Positions 51,376 through 63,371 of a stretch of DNA of 64,000 nucleotides are shown here, piece by piece. Position 1 is the first letter of the stretch. Every line of letters begins with the position of its first letter. The translations under genes and the position numbers were made by a program. Source of the stretch: Rutidosis leptorrhynchoides (Eukaryota > Streptophyta > Magnoliopsida > Asterales > Asteraceae); NCBI RefSeq assembly GCF_046630445.1, contig NC_092337.1:364566001-364630000 (forward strand). The letters run 5' to 3'. The notes under the pieces were generated by a model, which was not told the origin of the DNA, made no database searches, and saw nothing but the letters and a program-made list of their open reading frames with translations.

Positions 51376-52417
51376 TGAGACGCCATGAAAATGATAGAAT
51401 CAAAATTTCATGGGTTTAAAAGTCTCCCTGAAAATCAATTTAGGCTCTAAGCGGCTAAAAAATAAAATACTAATACTAGTACTAGTATTATTGGAGTGTA
51501 TATACCAATAGTAAATACATCTTGAAGCTGCGTATTGTACGAGTACATGTACGGGTACATACGTGTAGAATTGTTGATGAAAATGAATGAGAAGGTAATT
51601 GTAAGTATTTTTGTTAACCGGAAGTACTTTGATATGTGTCTTGAAGTCTTTCAAAAGTGTTCAAATACATTTAAATACATTACATGTATATACATTTTAA
51701 TGAAGTCGTTTAGCCATCGATAGTCGTTACATGTAAGTGTTGTTTTGAAACCTTTAAGTTAACGATCTCATTTAATGTTGTTAATCCATTGTTTATTATA
51801 TCTAATGAGATATTAAATTATTAAATTATTATATTATCATGTTAACATGATATATGAATATATCTTAATATGATACATATACATTAAAATGTCGTTACAA
51901 CGATAATCGTTACGTATATGTCTCGTTTCGAATTCCTTAAGTTAGTAGTCTTGTTTTTACTTATGTAGTTCATTGTTAACACACTCAATGATATATTTAA
52001 TTATCATTTTATCATGTTAAATATAATGTAACAATACCTTAATATGATTCATATATATCTAGTAAGGCGTTGTTATAACGATAATCGTTATATATATCAT
52101 TTCGAGTTTCTTACGTCAATAGTCTCACTTTTATGTATATAACTCATTGTTACTATATTTAATGAGATACTTGATTATCATAATATCATGTTAAACACAT
52201 TTATTTATCCATATATGTATCATCATGTCATATACAACTAATAGCGTTCGTGAATCATCGGTCAACTGGGTGGTCAAACGTTTACATAATTTCTGTTTCA
52301 ATTAACCAAGTCTTAACAAGTTTGATTGCTTAACATGTTGGAAACATTTAATCATGAAAATATAGTTTTTGTTTAATATATAATCATGGAAAAGTTCGAA
52401 AAAGTTCGGGTCACTAC

Positions 52418-52573
52418 AGTACCTACCCGTTAAATAAATTCCGTCCCGAAATTTTAAGCGGTTGAAGGTGTTCGCTCATCTTCTGGAAATAAATGCGGGT
52501 ATTTCTTTTTCATCTGATCTTCACATTCCCAGGTGAACTTGGGTCCCCTACGAGCATTCCATCGGACCTTAAC
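52418..52573 (-). pseudogene. B pol C-terminus (chromodomain tail) and polypurine context
   Basis: Minus strand: RWNARRGPKFTWECEDQMKK and KYPHLFP, the last part of a chromovirus polyprotein, then TTTAACGGGTAGGTAC before the LTR. The upstream half of the domain is at 56943-57140; the A-type solo LTR lies between, at a Lys-Val codon pair. Confidence 0.8.
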
Positions 52574-53026
52574 TGTGACGACCCGGGAATTTCTGACCAA
52601 ATTTAAACTTAATCTTTATATGGTTTTGATACGATAAGCAAAGTCTATTAAACCGAGTCTCAAAATTTATGAACTGCTTGCATGTAACCTTTGACCATTC
52701 CCGACGATTCACGAACAATTTGTTTGTAAGTAAATATGTAAGTAAATATATATATTATATTTAAATGCAAGTGTAAATGATAATTAAAAATAATAAATAT
52801 AAGTTAATCATGTGAAATAAAAATGTAAAGTAATAAAACAGGATCATTAAGTAATTATGAGAAGTGAATTTATATATAAATATGAAATTTGTGATGTATA
52901 AATGGTTATTAATTCCATTATTATTATTATTAAAATAAATATTGATATCAATATTAGTATCAGCATTATGAATGATACTACTTTAATATAATATGTAGAT
53001 ATAAAATTTATACATGTAATTGGCTA

Positions 53027-53028
<2 letters not shown>

Positions 53029-53121
<93 letters not shown>
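53029..53121. repeat. (ATT)n microsatellite
   Basis: About 31 units. The neighbouring arrays at 54665-54720 and 55024-55081 are of the same type. Confidence 0.95.
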
Positions 53122-53122
<1 letters not shown>

Positions 53123-54537
53123 TACTATTATTATTATGAATATCATATTTAGTAATATTATTATAGTTAGTAGTAAAGCTATAATTGTAGTTATTATTAG
53201 AATTATTAGTATTGTCATTACTAATATTGTTATTATCATTAGTATCGTTGTAATTGGTATTATTATTGTTATATCAGTACTATTAAAAGTATAAATTGTA
53301 TCTTTATTTGAATTATATAATTTATTATTTTATATTTAGTATATTAAGTAAGGATATTATTATTCTTATTATTTTTACATTACAACCATTATTATTTTTA
53401 TTATTATTAGTAATTTAAGTATTCTTTTATTTATAAAAGTTAACAGTATTATTATTATTATTAATATATTAATAATTATTAACATTAGTTAAGAATCAAA
53501 TTATATAAACAAATATAGTCACATATAAAAATAAATACATATCAATATACAAAATACTACTATATAAATATGATATACGAATATAGAAATACATATAAAT
53601 AATACAGATGTACAAACAGATATATCTATTTAAATATATAAATACATACGTATACAATTACAATTACAGAGAAATACAAATTTATGTTTCAGGTCTCTAT
53701 CCTTTCTGTTTAAATTGTCTCACTAGTTGGATTACAGGATCGAATTAAATCAGTTATCCAACAAAATCGGTTGAACTACCCATCAGCTTTATTTTTTTTA
53801 TTTCATCTGATACACAATTTTGGTACTTCTTGTCGGGTTATTGTTATGCGTCGACATCCTTGCTAACTACAATACAATTCCAATCAATACATGATACAGT
53901 CTTATTCTATTATTGTGACTCTACAAAACCTGCTACAAATCGAAGTGATAGGAGAAAAAAAAAACAAAAACTAGTGTTCCCCCTGTTCGCGTTCATTTTT
54001 AAAAAAAAAAAAAGATCAAATTCACTCAAATTTTCAAAATGTATTAATATCATTTTGTTAGTATTATTTTTCTTAATCTTTCTGCAAATTATCAGTTTTC
54101 AATTCATTTTATTGAGATTGAATTTTAAGAGTCAAACTTTATTTCAAAAAGTCAAACGGGTGTTCTTCGAATCAATTCGAGTTTTCTGTTATAAATCAAG
54201 ATCAATTGATGATCCAGAAAGTTTTTAGGAATGTTTTATAATCTTTTTTATGTTGAAACATTAGTCTAAAAGTGTTTAGATTTTGAAAACACGATTTGAA
54301 TTTATAATATTCAAAACGAGCCTGATGATGTTCTTAATTTTCTTTTCTGTTGTGAACATACAAATGTTCCACATTCCTTTCGTTTATGTATCAATCTCAC
54401 ATCACATACCTGGCAATCTAAATAGTTATTTTACTCTTCACTGGTCGATTGTGTTTTGGGAAGAAGAAGAAGAAGAAGAAGAAAATGAACACAGTAGATT
54501 GCGGGTTAAATGAATTTGAATGGCAGTTTAAATCAGA

Positions 54538-54625
54538 AAAACTGGATTGGTGGTGTGGTCCTAGGTGTTCTCAGTTATCGAGGGGTCTTGAGTTCGTGTT
54601 TCGTCCGGGGCAAATTTTTTTAGAA
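54538..54625 (+). other. tRNA-promoter-like module in A-type LTR
   Basis: Degenerate copy: GGTGTGGTCCTAGG-type upstream part, GAGTTCGTGTTTCG as B-box remnant, TTTTTTT at 54615-54621, then TTA repeats from 54665. Confidence 0.3.
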
Positions 54626-54662
54626 AGAATTCTAAATGGGTATACACTTTTAATTTAAGTTC

Positions 54663-54723
<61 letters not shown>

Positions 54724-55025
54724 ATTATAATTATTAGTGTATCACTGACTAGCGCTCGAGTAAATATGATTAGGCATGCCTATACTTTTGATATTGCCAT
54801 TAGATAGGTTATGTTGAATTCTGAATTAGTTACATATGCGATTGAGATAAGGTATATGATATGCATGTCGTTGGAAAGCTGGCGAAAAACTATAAACTTT
54901 TCATTTAGATATCGAATGGATTCAATGAACGGATTAGAAGTTATTGTCAATTGAATTTTTGTATTATTATTAAAAAAAATGATTATTATTATCGTCGTTA
55001 TTATCGTCGTTCTAGTTTTGATCTA

Positions 55026-55081
<56 letters not shown>

Positions 55082-56942
55082 CATTATCAGTAAAAAGTAT
55101 TATCATTAAAAATTGTTATTTTTATTATTATTACTATCGTTATTATCGTTAAACTTATTTAATTAGTATTATTATTATTATTATCATTAAAATAGTTATT
55201 AGTATTACCATTATCATAATATTTATTATTATTAATATTATATTAGTAACACTCAACTATTATGATTATTATTATTATCATTAAAATGAACGCGATATAA
55301 AAGACGATTTAAAAACTATTAACAAATTGATTAGGAGATAATGAGTATGAGTATCATGATGGAATTTAAAGATATTGATTTAGATAAAATTATCATTTTT
55401 CATTATTTTTATCACTATTATTATTAAAAGTATTAATATTAATATTAAAAATATCAACTTTACAAAAATTATTATTTTTAATAGGAATATCATTGTTAAT
55501 ATAAAATTTCATTATTAATAGGAACTATCATATTGTTATAATACCATTTTCGTAAATATAAATATTGTTATTATTATTTGTAGAATAATAATAATTATTA
55601 ATATAAAATAATACAACTTTTACTTATTATTATTATTATCAATGTTATTTTATCAAATAAAAATGTAATATAAATAATATAATTACCTTAATAAAAACCT
55701 ATCATAACATTTTATGATATTTAATGAACTTTATAAATTTTATTATCTAAGATATATAAAAGTATATTTTTATATAAATTTTACTTATTAATAAATGAAT
55801 TATATTATTTACTCTAATAAATCTTTTAAAAATATTTAAAATATAAAACGACGATATTTAAACTATATAATAATCATGTATAAATTTTGGAAATCATTTT
55901 GAGTCAAATTGACTTTTGTTGACTTTTGCATATTAGACTCGAGCATTAGGATTGTGGTACACTATGACTTGGCCTAATTTATTAGACAAATATTGACAAA
56001 TACATAAATATATATAATTACTATAGGTTCATGAATCCGAGGCCAACCTTGCACTTGTTCAATAACGTTATATGTATTTTTGCTACAAAAGACAGGATGG
56101 TGAGTTTCATTTGCCTTTTTACACTTTATATTTTTGGGCTGAGAATACATGCGCAACTTTTATAACTGTTTTACGAAATAGACACAAGTAATCGAAACTA
56201 CATTCTATGTTGAATTATCAAACCGAATATACCCCTTTTTAGCTTGGTAGCCTAAGAATTGGTGTTTTGACACCAATTGACGCGAATCCTAAAGATAGAT
56301 CTATTTGGCCCAACGAGCCTCACTCGATACGGGGTGCTTTAGTACTTCGAATTATCATTCCGATGAGAGTTCCAGAAATGATGGGGATATTCTTTATGCA
56401 TGTTGTTAAGGTCGGTTACCAGGTGTTCGACATATGAATGCTTTTTATCTCTGCAGTTTGCGAAATGCCTGATATGAGATGTTGTTATGAAAAATGAAAT
56501 CTTGTGGTCTATTAAAATGATGAAAATGAAATGATTACTATAAACTAATGAACTCACCCACCTTTTGGTTGACACTTGAAAGCATGTTTATTCTCAGGTT
56601 TGAAAGAAATCTTCCGCTGTGCATTAGCTCATTTTAAGGATATTACTTGGAATCATTCATGACATATTTCAAAAGACATTGCATTCGAGTCGTTGAAGTT
56701 CATTAGAGATTATTATTAACTAAATGACAGATTAGGTCATTTATAGTTTGGATATTATGAAATGGTATGCATACCTGTCAACTTTTGATGAAATGAAAGT
56801 TTGCCTTTTAAAAACGAATGCAATGTTTGAAAAAATGTATCATTTATAGGTCAAGTACCTCGCGACGTAATCAACTATTATGAATCGTTTATAATCGATA
56901 TGGACTTTGTCCGGATGGATTAGGACGGGTCGTTAAATTAAC

Positions 56943-57600
56943 GATTTTTATTTTATTTTGCTTGAGTCTTTTAACCTCACTATCCATTATTTCGACGGTT
57001 CTTCAATGAATTGAAGTTTTTCGTTGATTTTTATTTCGTCTAACGGAATAGTGAGATCTTCTTTCGCAAAACATTTCTTCAAATTCGAGACGTGGAAAGT
57101 GTTATGTACACCCGCGAGTTGTTGAGGTAACTCAAGTCGATAAGCTACTGGTCGGCACGATCAATAATCTTGAATGGCCCAATGTACCTTGGATTTAGTT
57201 TCCCCCTTTTACCAAATCGAAAAATGCCTTTCCAAGGTGCAACTTTAAGCATGACCATCTCTCCAATTTCAAATTCTATATCTTTTCTTTTAAGATCTGC
57301 GTAACTCTTTTGTCGACTTTGGGTGGTTTTCAATCGTTGTTGAATTTGAATGATTTTCTCGGTAGTTTCTTGAATAATTTTTGGACCCGTAATTTGTCTA
57401 TCCCCCACTTCATTCCAACAAATTGGAGACCTGCACTTTCTACCATAAAGTGCCTCAAACGGCGCCATCTCGATACTCGAATGGTAACTGTTGTTGTAGG
57501 AAAACTTTGCTAATGGTTGATGTCGATCCCAACTGTTTCCAAAATCAATAACACATGCTCGTAGCATGTCTTTAAGCGTTTGTATCGTTCTTTCACTCTA
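56943..57600 (-). pseudogene. B integrase C-terminus and start of chromodomain
   Basis: Minus strand: [59 protein letters not shown], then in another frame VHNTFHVSNLKKC and IPLDEIKINEKL. A TAG at about 57154 and a TAA near 56985 break it. The TAG at 57598-57600 separates it from the core. Confidence 0.85.
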
Positions 57601-58765
57601 CCCATCAGTTTGTGGATGATAGGCAGTACTCATGTCTAGACGAGTCCCTAATGCTTGTTGCAACATTTGCCAGAACCTTGAAACAAATCTGCCATCCCTA
57701 TGAGAGATAATAGAGACGGGTATTCCATGTCTGGAGACAACTTCTTTCAAGTACAATCGCGCCAACTTCTCCATTTTGTCATCTTCTCTCATTGGTAGAA
57801 AATGCGCTGACTTGGTGATACGATCGACTATTACCCAAATAGTATCATAACCACTTGCAGTCCTTGGCAATTTAGTAATGAAATCCATGGTAATGTTTTC
57901 CCATTTCCATTCTGGGATTTCAGGTTGTTGAAGTAGACCTGATGGTTTTTGATGTTCAGCTTTGACCTTAGAACACGTCAAACATTCTCCTACATGTCTC
58001 GCAATATCGACTTTCATACCCGGCCACCAAAAGTGTTTCTTGAGATCCTTGTACATCTTTCCCGCTCTGGGATGTATTGAATATCTTGTTATATATGATT
58101 CCTTAAGTACCTTTTCTCTCACATCTCCCCATTTTGGTACCCAAATTCTTTCAGCCCTATATCGGGTTCCATCTTCTCGAATAATAAGGTGTTTTTTCGA
58201 TCCTTTGGGTATTTCATTTTTCAAATTCCCTTCTTTTACAACTCCCTGTTGCGCCTCCTTTATTTGAGTAGTAAGGTTAGTACGAATAATTATATTCATA
58301 GCTTTTACCCTTATAGGTTCTCTGTCCTTTCTACTTAGAGCGTCGGCTACCACATTCGCCTTCCCCGGGTGGTAACGAATCTCGAAATCGTAATCATTTA
58401 ATAACTCAATCCACCTTCGCTGTCTCATATTTAGTTGTTTTTGATTAAATATATGTTGGAGACTCTTGTGATCGGTATATATAATACTTTTGACCCCATA
58501 TAAGTAATGCCTCCAAGTCTTTAATGCAAAAACAACAGCACTCAATTCTAAATCGTGAGTCGTATAATTTTGCTCGTGAATCTTCAATTGTCTAGACGCA
58601 TAAGCAATTACCTTTGTTCGTTTCATTAATACACAACCAAGGCCTTGCTTTGAGGTGTCACAATATATCACAAAATCATCATTCCCTTTCGGTAATGACA
58701 ATATAGGTGCTGTAGTTAACTTTTTCTTCAACAATTGAAACGCTTTCTCTTGTTCATCCTTCCAT
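57601..58765 (-). pseudogene. B RNase H and integrase core
   Basis: RNase [62 protein letters not shown]. Integrase: H...H at [33 protein letters not shown], first Asp in [10 protein letters not shown], second-Asp region ISHRDGRF, where the family has ISDRD, so the catalytic Asp is His. 378 codons are open. The TAA at about 58765 replaces a Glu codon. Confidence 0.88.
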
Positions 58766-60590
58766 TAAAATTTCTTCCCTTTATGCGTTAATGCAGTCAA
58801 GGGTTTTGCTATTTTGGAAAAATCTTGGATGAATCTTCTGTAGTAACCGGCCAATCCTAAAAATTGGCGTATATGTTTCGGAGTTTTCCGGGGTTTCCCA
58901 CTTTTCAATGGTTTCAATCTTTGCCGGATCCACCTTAATACCTTCTTTGTTTACTATATGACCGAGGAATTGAACTTCTTCCAACCAAAATGCACACTTT
59001 GAAAACTTAGCGTACAGTTTTTCTTTCCTCAATAACTCTATCACTTTTCTCAAATGTTCTTTGTGCTCTTGATCATTCTTTGAGTAAATAAGTATGTCAT
59101 CAATGAAAATAATGACAAACTTGTCAAGGTATGGTCCACACACTCGGTTCATAAGGTCCATGAACACATATGGTGCATTAGTTAAACCAAATGGCATGAC
59201 CATAAACTCGTAATGACCGTAACGTGTTCTGAAAGCAGTCTTCAGAATATCGTCCTCCTTCACCCGCATTTGATGATACCCAGAACGTAAATCAATCTTT
59301 GAATAAACCGACGAGCCTTGTAGTTGATCAAATAAGTTGTCAATTCTCAATAGTGGATAACGGTTCTTGATAGTAAGCTTGTTTAATTCTCTGTAATTGA
59401 TACATAATCTGAATGAACCATCCTTTTTCTTGACAAATAACACCGGTGCTCCCCATGGTGATGTGCTTGGTCGAATGAAACCACGCTCCAAAAGTTCTTG
59501 TAATTGGCTTTGGAGTTCCTTCATTTCGCTGGGTACGAGTCTGTATGGAGCACGAGCTATTGGTGCAGCTCCTGGTACAAGATCTATTTGAAATTCAACG
59601 GATCGGTGTGGAGGTAGTCCCGGTAATTCTTTCGGAAATACGTCGGGAAATTCTTTTGCGACGGGAACATCATTGATGTTCTTTTCTTCGGTTTGCACCA
59701 TCTCTACATGTGCTAGAATGGCATAGCAACCTTTTCTTATTAGTTTTTGCTCCTTCAGGTTAATAATAAGATTTAACTTCGCGTTGTTCTTTTCTCCGTA
59801 CACCATTAAAGGTTTTCCTTTTTCTCGTACAATGCGAATCGCATTTTTGTAACATACAACCTCTGCTCTCTCCTTTTTCATCCAATCCATGCCAATTATT
59901 ACATCAAAACTCCCTAACTCTACTGGTATCAAATTAATCTTAAACGTTTCACCAACCAGTTTAATTTCACGATTCTGACATATTTTATCTGCTGACATTA
60001 ATTTACCGTTTGCTAATTCGAGTAAAAATTTATTATCCAAGGGCGTTAATGGACCACCTAATTTGGCACAAAATTCTCTACCCATATAGCTCTTATCCGC
60101 ACCTGAATCAAATAAAACATAAGTAGGTTTATCGTCAATAAGGAACGTACCCGTAACAAGCTCCGGGTCTTCTTGCGCTTCTGCCGCGTTGATGTTGAAG
60201 ACTCTCCCACGGTTTTGCCCATTATTATTTTCCCGATTTGGGCACGTAGTTTTGTAATGGCCCTTCTTTCTGCATCCGAAACAAGTAATGTGGGCATTAT
60301 TTGTTTCTCTAGCGTTGTTATTCTGCGGTCCGTAGAACTCACACTTCTTCTCACTATGACAAGTTCTATTACACTTAGTGCAAACTGTTGGGCATAACCC
60401 AGCCGGCTGGTACCTTTCACACCTATAACGTGGCTGCTGTTGATTCTTGTTGTTGTTGTTCGGATAGTTGTTGTTGCGGTTGTTATTGTTGTTGAAACGG
60501 TTTTTGTAGTTGTTGTTGTTGTTGGGATGGTTTTTATTACGGTTATTGTTGTGAAAAAGGTGCGTTTGTGTTTGTGATTTTGGGGTTGTT
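58766..60590 (-). pseudogene. B zinc knuckles, protease and reverse transcriptase (one open frame)
   Basis: Open from about 60590 to 58781. Two CCHC knuckles ([14 protein letters not shown] and [14 protein letters not shown]), protease [11 protein letters not shown], linker [20 protein letters not shown] with [42 protein letters not shown], and the catalytic [12 protein letters not shown] intact. A one-base insertion near 58903 throws the end of RT out of frame. An Asn-rich stretch coded by (AAC)n precedes the knuckles. Confidence 0.88.
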
Positions 60591-61362
60591 TGTCGATACT
60601 ATAGTTACTGTTGTTGTTGTATTTATAACCTTTGTCGCTGGTTTCTTCCCACTTTCTCTTGAGTTGTTTCGTGTTGACCTCATCGACCGCTTGCTTTTTC
60701 ATTCTTCCTTCGATCTGGTTTACGAGCTTATGAGCCATTCGACTTGCCTTTTGTATGGAGGCTGGTTCGTTTGAACTCACATCTTCCTGGATCCTTTCTG
60801 GTAACCCTTTTACAAACGCGTCAATCTTCTCTTCTTCATCTTCGAATGCTCTTGGACACAATAGGCACAATTCTGTGAATCTTCGTTCGTACGTGGTAAT
60901 GTTGAAACCTTGCGTTTGTAATCCTCTAAGCTCCACCTTGAGCTTATTGACCTCGTTTCTGGGACGGTACTTTTCGTTTACCAAGTGCTTGAATGCTGAC
61001 CACGGTAGTGCGTAAGCAGCATCTTGTCCCACTTGCTCGAGATAGGTGTTTCACCATGTTAAAGCAGCACCTGTGAAGGTATGCGTAGCGTATTTCACTT
61101 TGTCTTCTTCAGCACACTTACTTATGGCAAACACCGATTCGACCTTTTCATTCCACTATTTTAATCCGATTGGACCCTCGGTTCCATCGAATTCCAGCGG
61201 TTTGCAGGCAGTGAATTCTTTGTAGGAGCATCCGCCATGAGTTCTTCTGGCATTTGTTCCATTGCTAGTTTCAGAGTTATTGTTGTTATTATGCATCGCA
61301 GCCTGCACTGCGGCTATGTTCGTAGCAAGAAAGGTACGGAACTCTTCTTCGCTCATACTCAT
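60591..61362 (-). pseudogene. B gag N-terminal part
   Basis: ATG at 61362 (MSMSEEEFRTF). CSYKEFTACKPLEFDGTEG and WNEKVESVFAISKCAEEDKVKY are the gag core, then NEKYRPRNEVNKLKVELRGL, TTYERRFTELCLLCPR, KIDAFVKGLPERIQ, RKWEETSDK. Two stops (about 61160 and 61050) stand at Trp or Arg codons of the family. The frame shifts near 60590. Confidence 0.85.
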
Positions 61363-61395
61363 GGTATGTCGAGTAGTTGGGGCAATTTCTTTCAA

Positions 61396-61736
61396 GAATA
61401 GCCAAAAGAAACGAGTTAATCATATAGAATATCAAGAGTAGTCAATAGTATTTCGTAGCATAATATGAACTTATTTATAAAAGCTCTTTCTTCATATTAG
61501 CATTTTATACTTTTTAATTCGGGTAGTACCTATCCGTTAAGTTCATACTTAGTAGCTAATATACCATTTCAACTACTACAATTCTATATGAAAAACTAAT
61601 CACAAAAAAAAAAAATTATTTCATATTCAAACTTTTATACAATAACTTGCAAACTTACAATACCGCTATTTTACATATAGCATGAAATATAGCACATAAA
61701 AACTTTGATACAAAGTAGTTGCGAAGATAATTCTAG
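61396..61736 (-). other. Spacer between F-box ORF and gag, with internal polypurine motif
   Basis: Non-coding. Minus strand CTTAACGGATAGGTACTACC at 61520-61541 copies the motif beside the 3' LTR (52418-52432), differing by one base in the core, and can form a CGGATA/TACCCG-type hairpin with one mismatch. Confidence 0.5.
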
Positions 61737-62438
61737 TTAATGCGCAAGACGTTCAGCAAAGGCAATAAAGACACGTAATTCATACGTCCAGAAACAAGTC
61801 ATGCATTTTGGTTTTACTAATACCACTTCCCATCCTTGGTCTTGTGGAACATAACTGTTGTGACCGATAGCAAGACAACGTGTTGTAACGTCGTCAAAAG
61901 GATGAAGGTTACATAATGACCAACAGTCTCGTAACAACCTAAAAACCTCATTTCTTACACCAACTACCGAATCCGTCACTTGTGGGAATGTTTTATTTAA
62001 TAATTGTAATCCTATGTTCTTTTTCTCATTTTGGTGAGAAGCGAACATCACTAACCCGTAAGTATAACATGCTTCTTTATGTTGCATGTTAGAAGCTCTT
62101 TCTAACTCATGAAGTCCTATGTTCGGATACGTTGAGTCAAAATAGTTCTTTACCCGTAGCGTAAAATAACATTTGGGTTCCCCTCATTATATGCGTTAAA
62201 GTAAACACGGCGTAACTTATGGACTCCCCAATGCGATATCCCCCATCTTTTAAACGAAAGCCTTTTATAAACTAAGGCATGCTTGGAACGTTCTTCGAAT
62301 GTTCTACAAACTAATTTTGCCATAAATAGTTGTGCCGATGAATTCTGACCTACTCTAGACAAGATTTCATCAATCATATCTTCAAGTAGGTCTTCTAAAA
62401 TATTTGGTCGCCTATCCTTAACATCTATTTTGTGTTTT
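61737..62438 (-). pseudogene. F-box protein of the At2g35280 type captured upstream of gag
   Basis: Open from 62438. An F-box reads NILEDLLEDMIDEILSRVG, NSSAQLFMAKLVCRTF, followed by the tract GNPNVILRYG, LHELERASNMQHKEACYTYGL (a Sel1-like helical repeat) and a C-terminal CLAIGH...CFWTYELRVF. This order is that of plant F-box proteins such as Arabidopsis At2g35280 and At1g67623, by recall. A single-base loss in a G run near 62158 shifts the frame; otherwise no stop. F-box proteins link substrates to SCF ubiquitin ligases. It lies on the same strand as gag, between PBS and gag, with no repeat border on either side. Confidence 0.7.
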
Positions 62439-62567
62439 TATACTGTAAAATAGACAAGGATTAGATTCATAAAAGATGTTTATTAAACAATACAAGAAAT
62501 TTTTACATATATCATAAAGCACAAGCACACTATATTACATATATTACACCGCATGATTACCACTTTC

Positions 62568-63161
62568 TTATTCCGACTCACTCGTTTCTTCTTCTTTGAA
62601 CTTGGTTCTTTTTGCTAAATTTCTAGGGATATATGATGTTCCCCTAATACGAGTCGTCGTTTTCCACAATGGTTTAGAAAAACCTGGTGGTTTAGCGGTT
62701 CCCGGGTCATTGTTACAACTTAGGGAATACGGGGGTTGACGATACATATAAAGTTCATCGGGGTTGGAATTAGATTTCTCTATTTTGATGACATTTCCCT
62801 TATTATTCTCTTTTTCCTTTTTAAATTGAGTTGGGGTAATTTCTATCACATCATCGGAATCCTCATCGGGATCCGATTCATCGGAAAATTGGTAATCTTC
62901 CCAATATTTTGCTTCCTTAGCGAAAACACCATTGACCATAATTAACCTTGGTCTGTTGGTTGAGGATTTTCTTTTATTTAATCGTTTTATTATTTCCCCC
63001 ACCGGTTCCTCTTCTTCTTCCGATTCCTCCTCCTCCGGTTCCTCTTCTTCCGGTTCCTCTTCTTCCGGTTCCTCTTCGGGAACTTGTGAATCTTCCCAAT
63101 ATATATTCGACTCTTCATTATTATTAGGTGAGTCGATGGGATTTGTACTAGTGGTAGACAT
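62568..63161 (-). CDS. Intact acidic ORF, 197 aa, first ORF of the B element
   Basis: ATG at 63161, about 200 bases from the PBS. Residues 27-55 are Glu-rich with repeated EEEPEEEE units encoded by a 15-bp tandem repeat; residues 60-75 basic (KRLNKRKSSTNRPR); a second acidic patch (SDESDPDEDSDD); a Pro/Gly-rich part and a basic C-terminus (RNLAKRTKFKEEE). No fold is recognised; it is probably disordered and may bind nucleic acid or histones (inference). It is uninterrupted, although the same element's gag, RT and integrase are broken. Confidence 0.55.
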   Translation of the reverse strand: MSTTSTNPIDSPNNNEESNIYWEDSQVPEEEPEEEEPEEEEPEEEESEEEEEPVGEIIKRLNKRKSSTNRPRLIMVNGVFAKEAKYWEDYQFSDESDPDEDSDDVIEITPTQFKKEKENNKGNVIKIEKSNSNPDELYMYRQPPYSLSCNNDPGTAKPPGFSKPLWKTTTRIRGTSYIPRNLAKRTKFKEEETSESE

Positions 63162-63371
63162 CTATCACACAATATTAAACACGTTAAGAGATTAATATTT
63201 CACATAATATTTACATGTTAAAAATATATAGTTTCCAACAAAATTTGTTAAGCAATCATTTTTAACGAAAGGCACGGTCGAAGTCTAGACTCACTAATGC
63301 ATGCTAACAAACTCGATAAGACACACTAATGCAAAATTCTGGTTCTCTAAGACCAATGCTCGGATACCAAC
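63162..63371 (-). promoter_or_regulatory. B leader and primer binding site
   Basis: Minus strand TGGTATCCGAGC at 63358-63369, initiator Met type with one mismatch, then a leader that shares GCATTAGTGTGTCT and GACTTCGACC blocks with the LARD leader. Confidence 0.75.

Larger units (their letters stand above)
52574..56937 (+). mobile_element. A-type solo LTR in the chromodomain
   Basis: 4364 bp, TGTGACGACCCGGG...GGGTCGTTAAA, flanked by TTAAC at 52569-52573 and 56938-56942. Solo LTR: no internal region. It contains ATT arrays at 53029-53121, 54665-54720 and 55024-55081, a tRNA-promoter-like module at 54538-54625, TTGACT repeats at 55909-55924 and the palindrome at 56295-56304. ORFs 53830-54228 and 54283-54513 are unrecognised and lie in low-complexity sequence. 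Confidence 0.88.

Noticed and set aside
62385..62580. An intron joining the acidic ORF to the F-box ORF (donor GTGAGT near 62577, acceptor TTTTACAG near 62445)
   Set aside because: The joined frame meets a TAA at once after the acceptor, so I treat them as separate ORFs.
62932..63195. Plus-strand Ser/Gly-rich ORF
   Set aside because: It is the reverse strand of the Glu-repeat of the acidic ORF.
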